Shown in pieces: positions 1-8,806 of a stretch of DNA of 14,794 nt (the stretch's first letter is position 1; the number at the start of each line of letters is the position of its first letter). The notes under the pieces are model-generated. The model was not told the origin of the DNA. It saw only the letters and a list, made by a program, of their open reading frames with translations, and made no database searches. The DNA lies in assembly GCA_002077065.1 (NCBI GenBank), contig NAJO01000135.1, positions 1 to 14,794 of the forward strand. The letters run 5' to 3'. A program made the position numbers and the translations under genes. Source of the DNA: Cryoendolithus antarcticus. Taxonomy: Eukaryota; Ascomycota; Dothideomycetes; Cladosporiales; Cladosporiaceae.

Positions 1-312
1 GACGCGAATTACTGCGCGCTTGCCATTCAGAGTGCGTGTCTCTGGCCGGTTTCGATGGCGCCGCCCAAGAACAAAAAGCGTCTAGTCCCGCATCACTTCA
101 TGTGGACGCAGAATTTCATGGGTATACTGTTAATCTTACGCATGACCAGGGAAGAGGGTGTGTTGAAGCAAATTTGTGACGAGAGGGTGGACGAGGGGAG
201 TATAGAGATGACGGTGCAGTTGATGTTGGGGTGGATTCGGGATGTGAGGCAGGTTGATGGGATTGCGGAGTGGAGTTGGAGGATTTTGGAGGGGTTGTTT
301 GAGGGGAGGTGA
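1..312 (+). CDS. C-terminal end of a Zn2Cys6-type fungal transcription factor (5' truncated by window edge)
   Basis: The frame is open from base 1 to a TGA at 310-312 and gives 103 residues with no need for an internal start, so the visible ATG at 55 is probably just a methionine inside the protein. The sequence (NFMGILLILRMTREEG, then CDERVDEGSIEMTVQLMLGW, then AEWSWRILEGLF near the end) resembles the last helices of fungal regulators that pair a Zn2Cys6 DNA-binding domain with a middle homology region. These are nuclear proteins that control metabolic genes. The DNA-binding part would lie outside the window, so the family call rests on C-terminal resemblance only. Bases 181-300 of the coding strand are extremely C-poor (6 C against 59 G in 120). 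It could also be another helical fungal protein. No damage is visible in this part. Confidence 0.6.
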   Translation, partial: DANYCALAIQSACLWPVSMAPPKNKKRLVPHHFMWTQNFMGILLILRMTREEGVLKQICDERVDEGSIEMTVQLMLGWIRDVRQVDGIAEWSWRILEGLFEGR

Positions 313-626
313 GAAGTCTAATGGATGAAGAAGGCGAGATTCGTCAGTAGCAAAAGGGGAGATGAGAACGTGGCGCTTCGAACGGGATGTATAGATCGGA
401 TTGGGAGGTAATGAGGAGTCCGCTGCTGGAGGGTGCGAGACTGATATACAGGGATGTCGGGTAAGTTACATATCTTTCACGAACCCCTCGCCAAGTATCG
501 AAGGGCTTGTCAGGGCACGCAAGGCGGTGAAAAGAGGGGACCAGAGTCTCGTTGTTGTCAATACACATACTCGATATGAGCTGGGTCTTCCGATCTTGCA
601 CTATGGCGACGAGATGGATCATTAAT
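313..626. other. Non-coding flank after the regulator gene; nothing recognised
   Basis: These bases lie between the stop of the left regulator fragment and the 87-bp inverted repeat copy. Only short overlapping frames exist here: a plus frame at 401-625 and a minus frame at 344-661. Neither looks like a known protein and neither has conserved-looking motifs. The first part is probably 3' UTR. Composition is ordinary, so the RIP-type decay further right has not obviously reached here. Confidence 0.5.
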
Positions 627-713
627 TCGACAGGCAGAGTACTGCAACATCGATATGCCAAATAGACAGCATGTTACAAGCCTTCAACGAGGAGGAGGCC
701 TCTTCGAACACTG
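627..713 (+). repeat. 87-bp dispersed inverted repeat, left copy
   Basis: This segment is the reverse complement of 11633-11719, with 78 of 87 positions identical by hand alignment and no gaps. Six of the nine differences are C in the right copy to T in the left, or G to A. Two of these are in a CpA-to-TpA context, as expected if the left copy has been lightly mutated along with the RIP block that starts immediately after it. Similarity stops sharply at both ends. The source is unknown: it could be a fragment of a repeat, or of a coding gene whose other remnant lies at the right-hand locus. Confidence 0.85.
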
Positions 714-2641
714 ACTACTAATCCCTAAGCGACTAAACGCTAAGTGTTATAGGACGTAGTTAGTATACAGTATAGGCGTCGTAGCCTAATAGCCTTAGGC
801 ATAAAGCTTAGCGGCTATATACGTACTACCTACGCTTCGTAGGTTAGTCTTACGTAGAGTAGCGATTAGTCTTAGGATCTAGGTAGTGCTTACTTAGTAT
901 TGTCCTATACGTTACGAGATACCTATAATATAGACATTCTTTATTAATATAGCGGCGAAGGATACTATTAGTAAGTTAAATATACGCCTCTTAAGCCGTT
1001 ACTATATAAGTAATAGGCTAAGGTCGAGGACTACCTAATTAACTAATCTGCTCCCTCTTCTTTACTACCCCTAGCGCCGGAATCTAGTAGCTATACTTAC
1101 TTCTATATATTAGTAGTACTATCTAGCTACTATTATGTTAGCTAGAATAGGAGTTTACCCTCCTTTTATAGCTACTTGTTATAGCTAACTCTATAGAAGT
1201 AGTAGACTAGCTTCTACTATATTGTAACGTACGTATACCTACTCCTACTATTCTATAGTAGCTTAATCAGGTCCTATAATATCTCTACCCCTTTAAAGGT
1301 ATTATATAATTTAGTATTTAGCCTATTTAGCTACCTCTCCTCCTTTCCCTCGTTATTAATAAGCATTACTATGCCTCTCTAAAGCACTCTACTAATACTT
1401 ATATAGATTAGAGCTAGCTCGGGCTTATCTTAACGGTCTAGTAGATAGTATACTTTAGAAATCTTATCTAGTAGAAGCCCCTATAGGTAGCCTATATAAC
1501 TAGTAGCCCTAAGCTATAGGGTAACCTTAGAGACGTACTCTACTACCTATACCTCTATATACTACTTCTTCTACTAGTCCTAGGTATACTAGTAGCGTAC
1601 TTTAACGTTAGCCTCGCCGTCGTTATCTAGGCTAGGCTAAGTAGCTCCTAAATCCCCCCTATCTTCCCGAACTATAAAGTAGTAAATATACTTCTTCTTA
1701 GTCTAGAGCGTCTAAATAGTAACTTCTATATATAGCGCCTCTAAGGTAGGTTATATCTATTAATACTACTTCCGTATCTTTCTTCCTCTTAGCCCTAAGC
1801 TTCCGTTATAGTCTAGCCTATAATATACCTAGATAGTACACTATTATATAGAGACCCTACTATAGGAAGGTATATAGTACTTATACCCTTTTAATACGGG
1901 TAGGCTACTTATAGGTAGAACGCTATCTTAAGGTTATAGTACTCTAGCTTTACTAGTAGCTAGACCTACCTTAATCTATTCTTATAAGAGGTTAGTCCTT
2001 TTCTTACTCTTAACTTTTATATAGCTCTACTAGGTAACGGTCTAGAGTGTCTTATATATAGGAGCTACTATACTAAATATAAACTATAACCTTTACCCTA
2101 CTAACCTATATATAGCTAAGGAAGGACTCCGTTATAACTATAGAAGCGCCTTAGGGGATTAGAGGAGACGCTAGGTACCTACTATAGCTAATAAGAATAC
2201 TATACTATAGAAGCCTAGAGGTAGAAAAATCTAGTAAGGGTCTAGAGGATAGGGTAGAGATAATAAAAAATTACTTTCCTAGTTTAGACTACTAGTCCTA
2301 TAATATAGCTAAGTATATACTTATCCCTATTAAAGTAAAAGTAAGCTATATACTTACACTAAGAAGATAAGTATACCTAGGGTTTACCTAATACTCTTCA
2401 CTTAGTACGTTAATTGCTCTATAGGTTCCCTTAGGGATTTTCTACTATAGGTAACTATAGGGTTCCTAGTTAGCTAGGTGTAGCTTAATAGGGACTTTAG
2501 CTATAGTATCTAGCGTTCTTAATAGACTACCTACTATCTATAATGTTACTATAGCTAATAGAGAGTTAGCGTAGTTAATAGTGTTACTATAGTCTACGAT
2601 AGTACTACTATCTATAAAGTGAAGTTACTAGGGCTCGGTAG

Positions 2642-2646
2642 GAACT
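2642..2646. repeat. Target-site duplication GAACT, left of solo LTR
   Basis: GAACT lies directly before the LTR's first base. The same five bases follow its last base at 3030-3034. Five-base duplications are usual for LTR-retrotransposon integrases. Confidence 0.85.
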
Positions 2647-3029
2647 TGTTACGATTCCACATCCGGCCGGGTCTTAATGTACAGCAACACGGGTACATGG
2701 GAGACTAGCAGCCGCTACGCCCTCTACGACCTCACTAAGCACACCTAGTTACGTGACCCTGCTTAGTGATTAGTTGCTTAGCGCGCTCAGCGTGCTCAGT
2801 CCTACTGATCATGCCTGATTATAACGACTCTTATAAGTATATAGCAGACGAGAGATGCCTTATGCTTCTCTCGTGTTCAACTCATTGTTCATAGTGACTA
2901 ATTGGAATCATTCTACTAGACCACTTATGCACTCTGTTAGCATCCCTCGCCTAGCCCTCTGTACTCCAGCTCGACTTGCTCTCTAAAGAATACTTCTGAC
3001 CCTTGTCACTTACGACTCAGGTCGTAACA
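2647..3029. mobile_element. Solo LTR of an LTR retrotransposon (383 bp)
   Basis: The segment begins TGTTACGA and ends TCGTAACA, a perfect 8-bp terminal inverted repeat starting TG and ending CA as LTRs do. It is flanked by the perfect 5-bp duplication GAACT. No second LTR, primer-binding site, polypurine tract or gag-pol sequence is present, so this is a solo LTR, the usual product of recombination between the two LTRs of a full element. It contains a TATA-like stretch near 2832 and two perfect hairpins (stems 2733-2741/2760-2768 and 2848-2855/2867-2874). Its CpA and TpG content is normal although it sits inside RIP-ruined DNA, so it arrived after the RIP or escaped it. Copia or Gypsy membership cannot be told from the LTR alone. 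Confidence 0.88.
2831..2845 (+). promoter_or_regulatory. TATA-like element inside the solo LTR
   Basis: TTATAAGTATATAG lies about midway in the LTR, upstream of a perfect hairpin at 2848-2874. This fits a U3 promoter followed by the start of R, with transcription rightward. It is inferred only from position and AT-rich sequence. Confidence 0.35.
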
Positions 3030-3034
3030 GAACT
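3030..3034. repeat. Target-site duplication GAACT, right of solo LTR
   Basis: This is identical to 2642-2646. Removing the LTR and one copy rejoins the AT-rich RIP block, whose decayed sequence continues for about 65 bases. Confidence 0.85.
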
Positions 3035-3303
3035 ATTACCTTTTAGCTACTAAGATACGATAGCTAGTAACACATATATAGTATCGTTATAGGATTAGAT
3101 GCAATGACTCTAACAAGACAGATGTCCTCTATGTTATAGTAGAGGTCACTTTACATACGGGAATTGCGTGTAGGAGGCATGCGCGGGATGTTCTGGGTAT
3201 GTATTATCGTAGGGCCGCAACGCACATTGAGGCCTGAGGCATGAAGAAGCCCCAGGCATCCAGAATGTCGCGATCTGACGAGCACGGCACTTTTGACACT
3301 ACA

Positions 3304-3390
3304 AACGACAAGCGACCTTTTCGAGCGACTACAAGCGACCTTCTCGTCGAGCGACTACAAGCGACCTTCTCGTGGCGCGACAAGGCGACC
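3304..3390 (+). repeat. 26-bp tandem repeat in the LINE 5' region
   Basis: One full unit (3325-3350, beginning GCGACTACAAGCGACCTTCT) is followed by a near-complete copy at 3351-3373. A shortened version comes before it (3304-3324) and a degenerate one after it (3374-3390). The array ends 16 bases before the ORF1 start. Repeated blocks in LINE 5' UTRs often carry promoter activity; that role is inferred here. Confidence 0.7.
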
Positions 3391-3406
3391 GCACGGCGGG
3401 GGTGCA

Positions 3407-4696
3407 ATGGCATCAGAAGGGGAGGATACTGGCGCAACCACAATTCGACCTAGGAGGTCCGCTACCCAGGCAGTGGTAGACTATAAGCGACTGAATCGAG
3501 GCACGTTGGCAAAAGCAAAAGAGCAAGCAAGCATGGAAGGAGAGAAAGCAATAAGCAATAGTCCACATCCAGCTAAGGAGGCCCCAGTAGCCATCCTAAG
3601 TGCGATAATGAAGGCGCTAGCTGCCATGGAAGAGAGTGCAGTAAAGGCAGAAGAGAGGGCAGTGAAGGCAGAAGAGAGGGCAGTGAAGGTAGAAGAGAGA
3701 GCAGTGAAGGCAGAACAGCAAGCAGAACACACGGCGAGCACACTAGCAGCAATTACAAGCGAGTTACAGCATCTCAAAGATAGCATGGCCGTAACAGTCC
3801 GTGAACAGGTAATTGCAGCAATACAGGAGCAATTCCCCTCCGGACAGAATACAACCAGCCCAGCCATATCGTACGCCGACGTTGCGCGCACTCCACCCAC
3901 TAGCCAGCCAAGCAACCTACGTAGTATCTCCATGAACTCTACACCCTCTGTCATGACCGACACGTTCTACTGTATAGTAGACACCTCACGCGTGGAGGAA
4001 GCGGAGAAGACCCAGGTAAACCCAGGTACAATCCGAAAGGCAGTCGAGGCGGAAATGCGTTCAGCTGAAGGGCAAGAGACATGGAGATGCGTTGCAGTAA
4101 CAGAAGATGCAAAGAACGCGGAGCGCATACGAATAGCATGCAGAACTGAGACGGAACTTTCTAGAGTCAAGGAGGCAGCGCAGAAGACTAGCCATTCAGG
4201 GACACGAGTGCTGCGGGACCAGCTCTGCCCGGTCAAGGTAGACATCGCCAACCGCACTATAATCCTAACGGCATCTGGCGACATCTGCCCGGGGGTGATG
4301 GAGGCGCTAAGCCAGGAGAACGAGATGAAGATCTCAAAGCTTGTTTGGCTCAGCCGGAAGGACTCGGGCAAAGCATATGGGTCAATGGTGGTATACGTCT
4401 CAAAGGGTAGCGAGGCAGTCAAGCTATTACAAGGCCAATACCTCCATATCGCCGGAGAATCAGCGTATACCCGACCCTAAGAGCCACGGAACCGCCCAGA
4501 CCAATGCTACCGATGTCAGGAGACTGGACATAAGGCATACTCATGCAACAAGCCGCAGAGATGCGCAAGGTGTGCGCAGGTCGGCCATCGCCACGGCGAC
4601 TGCAATGCAGAAGTACTAAAGTGTGTGCCATATGGTGGGCCGCACGAGTCGTTTAGCAAGAACTGCCGGACCCTCTACCCTACCGTCCATGCATAG
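3407..4696 (+). pseudogene. LINE ORF1 (Gag-like RNA-binding protein), interrupted by one stop
   Basis: ORF1p binds the element's RNA to form the retrotransposition particle. The chosen ATG at 3407 has G at -3 and G at +4, and the protein begins MASEGEDTG; the frame is open upstream but without a better start. Residues about 64-150 form a predicted coiled coil, with a heptad block (AVKAEER) repeated from residue 78. A central region precedes the zinc knuckles: C367-x2-C-x4-H-x4-C, C386-x2-C-x4-H-x4-C, and a third of form C406-x2-Y409-x3-H-x6-C420. A TAA at 4478-4480 (codon 358) cuts off all three knuckles, which continue in the same frame to the TAG at 4694-4696, giving 429 residues if the stop is ignored. 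In the third knuckle the second Cys is now Tyr (TAT), consistent with TGT to TAT, a RIP-type change. The knuckle-less product is unlikely to work. Confidence 0.85.
3638..3721 (+). repeat. 21-bp in-frame tandem repeat coding a heptad array in ORF1
   Basis: Three full 21-base units (3638-3658, 3659-3679, 3680-3700) and a partial fourth encode AVKAEER, AVKAEER, AVKVEER and AVKAEQQ. Each unit is exactly seven codons, one coiled-coil heptad, so unit gain or loss lengthens the coil without breaking the frame. The repeat also creates a long spurious open frame on the minus strand. Confidence 0.9.
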
Positions 4697-7600
4697 TACA
4701 CTTCAAGTCTTTCAACTGAATGTGAGGAAACAGCAAGGAGTACAGCAGAGCGTGATGAACGACAAGCAGCTCCAGGACTTCGGCATTATCGCACTATCTG
4801 AACCGCACTCTCTAATGAGAGAAGACGTAGTCATCACGGCTCCACTTAGACATACATACTGGTTAAAGATGACTCCTACAGCTCGGCATGCTGGAAGATG
4901 GGCAATACGGAGCATGCTATGGATTCGAAAGGACCTCGAAAGCGAGCAAGTCCAGATTCAATCGCCAGACCTTACGGCAGCTCTAGTCCACCTACCGGAT
5001 CGGTCGGTATTTATTGCCTCAGTTTATGTTGAACCCGCAAATCCAGAGGCGCTTCTTCAGACTATTGACTATCTGCAGAGGGCTATTAGAGACGCACAAC
5101 GTAGGATCAGCACACGCATAGATACAATTTTGGTTGGAGACTTCAATCAACACGATTACCTCTGGGGCGGCAACGACGTTTCACTAGCAAGACAGGGTGA
5201 AGCAGATGTGCTTATTGACTTTATGAACGAGATGTGCCTGCGGAGCCTACTACCACGGGGAACAAAGACATGGCAAAGGGGTAGACATGAATCTACAATT
5301 GACCTAGTGCTAGCCTCGGAGGAGCTGGCAGCGGCAGTCACGCAATGCCAGGTTCATGCAACAGAACATGGCTCCGACCACCGAGCGATCGAGACGAAGT
5401 TCAATATAACAATCCCGCAACATGCTGTTCAGACCAGGCCTCTCTTTAAGAACGCTCCCTGGCAACAAATCAATAAACGGATTGCTGCGGCCCTGTTAAA
5501 CACACTAAAGACTGGCGACGTCCAGACGCAGACTGACCGACTAATGAAGGCAGTAGGCGATGCGGTAGAGGAGTTGGTTCCAAAAGCAAAGCCGTCGCCG
5601 TACGCAAAGCGGTGGTGGACAACAAACCTAACTCATCTCCGACGGAGCTATACCTACCGGAGGAATCAGGCGAGGAGCCGGCGCAGAGCAGGCTACTATG
5701 ACCCTCAGCTAGAAAGTCAGGCGCAGGAGGCAGCAAAGGAATACCACGATGCCATTCGGAAGCGGCAACAAACGCACTGGAATGAGTTTCTGGATGAGGA
5801 TGCCAATATCTAGCAAGCTGCTAAGTACCTTGATACGGGAAATAGTAGTGGTTCAAGTCAGATACCACCCCTATACCGGCCAGACGGGTCAACTACCCAA
5901 GACAAAGCAGAGCAGTCAGCCGAACTCCTCGCTACCTTCTTCCCACCCCTCCCGCCAGCTATTGAAGATGAGGGATTACGACCGCAAAGGGAGCCGGTAC
6001 CTATGCCTCGGCTTCAGATGGAAGAGGTAGAGAGGTGTGTCTTTGCGGCTAAACCATGGAAGGCAGCAGGGGACGACGGCTTGCCAGCTATGGTATGGAG
6101 ACAGGTATGGCCGGTAGTAAAGGAGAGGGTTCTCTACCTCTTTCAGACGTCAACCGAGACTGGCCAGCTACCGGAGCAATGGAGGACAGCAAAGATCATT
6201 CCATTAAAGAAGCCTGGCAAAGCCGACTATACAGTAGCCAAGGCCTGGCGACCAATTTCCCTTCTTTGCACCCTGGGGAAAATCCTGGAAGCAACTATTG
6301 CTGAGAGACTCTCATATGCAGCCGAGACCTATGGGCTCCTACCAACAAACCACTTTGGAGCACGGAAGAAGCGGTCGGCAGAACAGGCGCTCATTCTCCT
6401 CCAGGAACACATCTACCAGGCATGGCGAAGCAAGAAGGTCCTCAGCATGGTCAGTTTTGATGTGAAAGGAGCATATAACGGAGTCTGTAAGGAGAGGCTT
6501 ACCGAGAGGCTCCGGGCCAGAGGTATCCCTACAGAGCTAGTTGGCTGGATCAAGGCGTTCTGTTCAGATCGCTCGGCAACAGTAACAGTTAACGGCCAAG
6601 TATCGACAAGAATCGATTTGCAGCAGGCGGGCCTACCACAAGGATCACCACTGTCGCCAATTCTATTTCTTTTCTTCAACGCGGACCTAGTGCAGCGGCA
6701 GATTGATAAGAATGGAGGAGCAGTTGCATTTGTGGACGACTACACTGCATGGGTTACGGGAACATCAGCATCTTCCAACCGGCAAGGTATTCAAGATATT
6801 GTGAATGAGGCAACAAGTTGGGAGAGGCGAAGTGGCGCAACCTTTGAAGAAGACAAGACCGCCTTTATCCACTTCACGCGGAGCCCGGCCCGTATTGACA
6901 ACACGCCAATTACAGTCAAGGGCAAGCAGATAAAGCCAGTTGCTAGCACTAAAATCCTAGGCGTGGTAATGGACTCGGCACTCCGGTACAAGCAGCATGT
7001 AGCAAGCGCGGCAACAAGAGGTCTGAAAGCAGCTATGGCACTTAAGCGACTCTGCGGTCTCTCACCAAAAATAGCTCGAAGGCTGTTTGAGGCTACAGTT
7101 ACGCCAACTGTTGACTATGCGTCAAGTATGTGGATGCACACGGGCAACACAGCTAAGGCAGCTTTCAACCGGGTTCAGAGGATTGGAGCCCAGGCCATAA
7201 CAGGCTGCTTCCGTACTGTGAGCACGGTTATAGCAGAGGCAGAGGCAAGTATTCGGACGGTCCAAGAGCGACATAGCACAAGGGCTACTAAGCTTTGGAT
7301 CAACATACGCACACTGCCGCAGTCTAATCCGTTGACAAGACTGAATGCAAAGAGAAAGGTAAGGAGGTTTGTGACTCCCCTGCAGAGGATTGCAACTCTG
7401 TACCACAATGCAGCAATGGACAGACTAGAAGACATTGGACCGTACGCTCTAGCACCCTGGAAGCCACGACCTAAAGCTAGTATTGAACCAGATGCAGCTA
7501 AGGCATTGGGTATGGCCGTAGCGACAACAGGTATCCGCATTGTGGTAAGCTCATCTGCAAGAAACAAGATTGTGGGAATAGGAGTTGCTGTTCAGGACAC

Positions 7601-8453
7601 GGAGGCAATCCTATACAATGGCGAGGCAAGATCATTCTCAACAACACTCGGGCCACGAACAGAACAGAATCCGTACGCAGCAAGTCTGGTAGCAATATCG
7701 GAAGGTCTACTACGGCTTGTGCCGCAACCACACACGCGGCAGATCTATATCCTCTCTAGTGATCGAGGCGCACTCCAAGCAATCAGCAGACCAAACCAGC
7801 AGTCTGGCCAAGCAACTATGATCCAGATCTGCCAGGAGTTAGACTATCTAAGGGGACGAGGGAATGTAGTGAGCCTGCAGTGGATGCCATCTAGCCAGGA
7901 CTTTGAGGCCGGACAAAAGGCCAAAGCTGCAGCTCGCAAGGCTACAGAAAAGGATCAGCTACCGAGATCGCAGTGGCCGACTACAAATTCGACGCTACTG
8001 AATGCACAGAAGAAGAGTCGACAGCCGCTTGGACTCTTGACCAGCACCGGCCAGCACCTACGCCGCGTTGATACGGGGTTACCAGGACCGCATACGCGGT
8101 TACTATACGACTCCCTTCGACGCAAGCAAGCAAGCATCCTAGCACAGCTCCGTACCGGTATGTCCCGACTAAACGGATACCTACACCGCATAAACGCAGC
8201 AGAGACAGACCAATGTGCATGTAAGCAGGAGAAGGAGACAGTAGAGCACTTTCTCCTACGATGCAAGCTGTGGGAGACGCAGCGGCAGCAGCTCCTTCAA
8301 CTAGCAGAGACGAGACGAGGCAATCTTTCCTATCTCCTAGGGGGAAAGACGCGGCTAGACAACAAGGACTGGACACCTAACATGAAGGCAGTGCAAATGA
8401 GCATTGATTTTGCAACAAGTACAGGTCGTCTTGACACGCAGGTAACTACCTAG
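4689..8453 (+). pseudogene. LINE ORF2 polyprotein (AP endonuclease, reverse transcriptase, RNase H-like), one in-frame stop
   Basis: ORF2p nicks the target DNA and reverse-transcribes the element's RNA at the nick. The start at 4689 is chosen because it overlaps the ORF1 stop and immediately precedes the endonuclease homology; the product would be 1254 residues. Endonuclease residues visible are N11 (QLNVRK), E38 (LSEPH), the GDFNQHD motif with D151, STIDLVL, and the SDH triad ending H231. The reverse transcriptase has Asp591 (SFDVKGAYNG), GLPQGSPLSPILF from 648 and FVDD with Asp683/684. Residues about 948-1088 look RNase H-like but lack the usual first Asp, Glu and His. A CxC-x7-H-x4-C motif starts at 1176. 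The only visible break is TAG at 5811-5813 (codon 375), in NI-stop-QAAKYL, where relatives have Trp as far as I recall. TGG to TAG is RIP-type. The frame is otherwise open throughout. Confidence 0.92.
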
Positions 8454-8805
8454 GACACCCAAGGCACACAAAGTACACAAGACACATAAGGCACTCAATA
8501 CTCACCTAACCACCTACCTACCTAACCCATATGCACCCTCGTGCCGACAGCAGGTATCGCTTCATTTGCCGATAATAGGATAATGAACACTTGGAGAAGC
8601 AACTTCAAAGACTACGTGCAACAAACTTACCACGAGATCTCGTGAAACCAGAGCAGAACTAAATAGGAGATAGAGGTGAACGGAGAAAGGGCAAATGGAT
8701 GGGCTTACCTCAATTCAAGGCGAAAGTGAGGTAGTGATTATGTAATATATAGCCAGAGCCCTTTAGGTGCTAGCGCCGGGCGGAATAAATCATTCATTCA
8801 TTCAC
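8454..8805 (+). other. LINE 3' UTR with AATAAA and (ATTC)n tail
   Basis: After the ORF2 stop there are about 330 non-coding bases. They begin with CA-rich direct repeats such as CACCTACCTACCTA around 8500-8525 and end with GCGCCGGGCGG, then AATAAA at 8784-8789 and the tail TCATTCATTCATTCA to about 8804. A short tetranucleotide tail instead of poly(A) fixes the element's 3' end and its orientation. Confidence 0.8.
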
Positions 8806-8806
8806 A

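Larger units (their letters stand above)
714..3098. mobile_element. RIP-destroyed repeat relic (AT-rich), split by a solo LTR
   Basis: The block is full of TA steps and stop codons in every frame and has no usable reading frame. In the 420 bases 1501-1920 I count one CpA and no TpG, while CpG still occurs about a dozen times. That is the footprint of repeat-induced point mutation, which turns CpA into TpA on both strands of duplicated DNA in Pezizomycotina. The block starts just after the 87-bp repeat. It is interrupted by the LTR at 2647-3029 and fades out around 3098, where CpA and TpG become normal. RIP acts on repeats, so the source was probably a transposon of about 2 kb, but no terminal repeats or protein motifs survive that would give its family. 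Confidence 0.8.
3150..8805 (+). mobile_element. Tad1-like LINE (non-LTR retrotransposon), near full length
   Basis: The element has the layout of fungal Tad1-clade LINEs: a repeat-bearing 5' region, an ORF1 with coiled coil and CCHC knuckles, an ORF2 with AP-type endonuclease, reverse transcriptase and an RNase H-like region, a roughly 350-bp 3' UTR, and a short A-rich tail with a 4-base repeat instead of poly(A). The 3' end is clear (AATAAA then ATTC repeats to about 8804). The 5' end is not. A 9-base near match, AGAGGTCAC at 3141-3149 against AGAGCTCAC at 8806-8814, could be a target duplication and would put the first base at 3150, but one mismatch makes it weak. The element is inactive as it stands because each ORF has one stop. 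The tail directly abuts a JmjC pseudogene frame. Confidence 0.85.

Noticed and set aside
344..661. 105-codon minus-strand frame whose start matches the plus-strand AYRCCSSLPVE frame at the right repeat copy
   Set aside because: The similarity is only the 87-bp DNA repeat read in a shared frame. The rest of the frame has no coding character.
744..3095. Terminal repeats of the RIP relic (GTTATAGGA occurs near both ends)
   Set aside because: Nine bases in TA-rich mutated DNA is expected by chance, and no inverted terminal match was found.
3141..3149. Target-site duplication of the LINE (AGAGGTCAC against AGAGCTCAC at 8806-8814)
   Set aside because: Nine bases with one mismatch, and the 5' end of the element is not independently known; kept only as a tentative boundary.
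3304..3390. Short spaced repeats that might suggest a CRISPR-like array
   Set aside because: The units are directly tandem without unique spacers, and the context is a eukaryotic retrotransposon.
3241..3453. 70-codon plus frame upstream of ORF1
   Set aside because: It is generated by the 26-bp repeats and overlaps ORF1 in another frame. It has no recognisable protein and could at most act as an upstream ORF.
3481..3963. 160-codon open frame on the minus strand, rich in Ala, Ser and Phe
   Set aside because: It is the antisense shadow of the ORF1 heptad repeats and linker. The plus strand has clear coiled coil and zinc knuckles in the matching frame.
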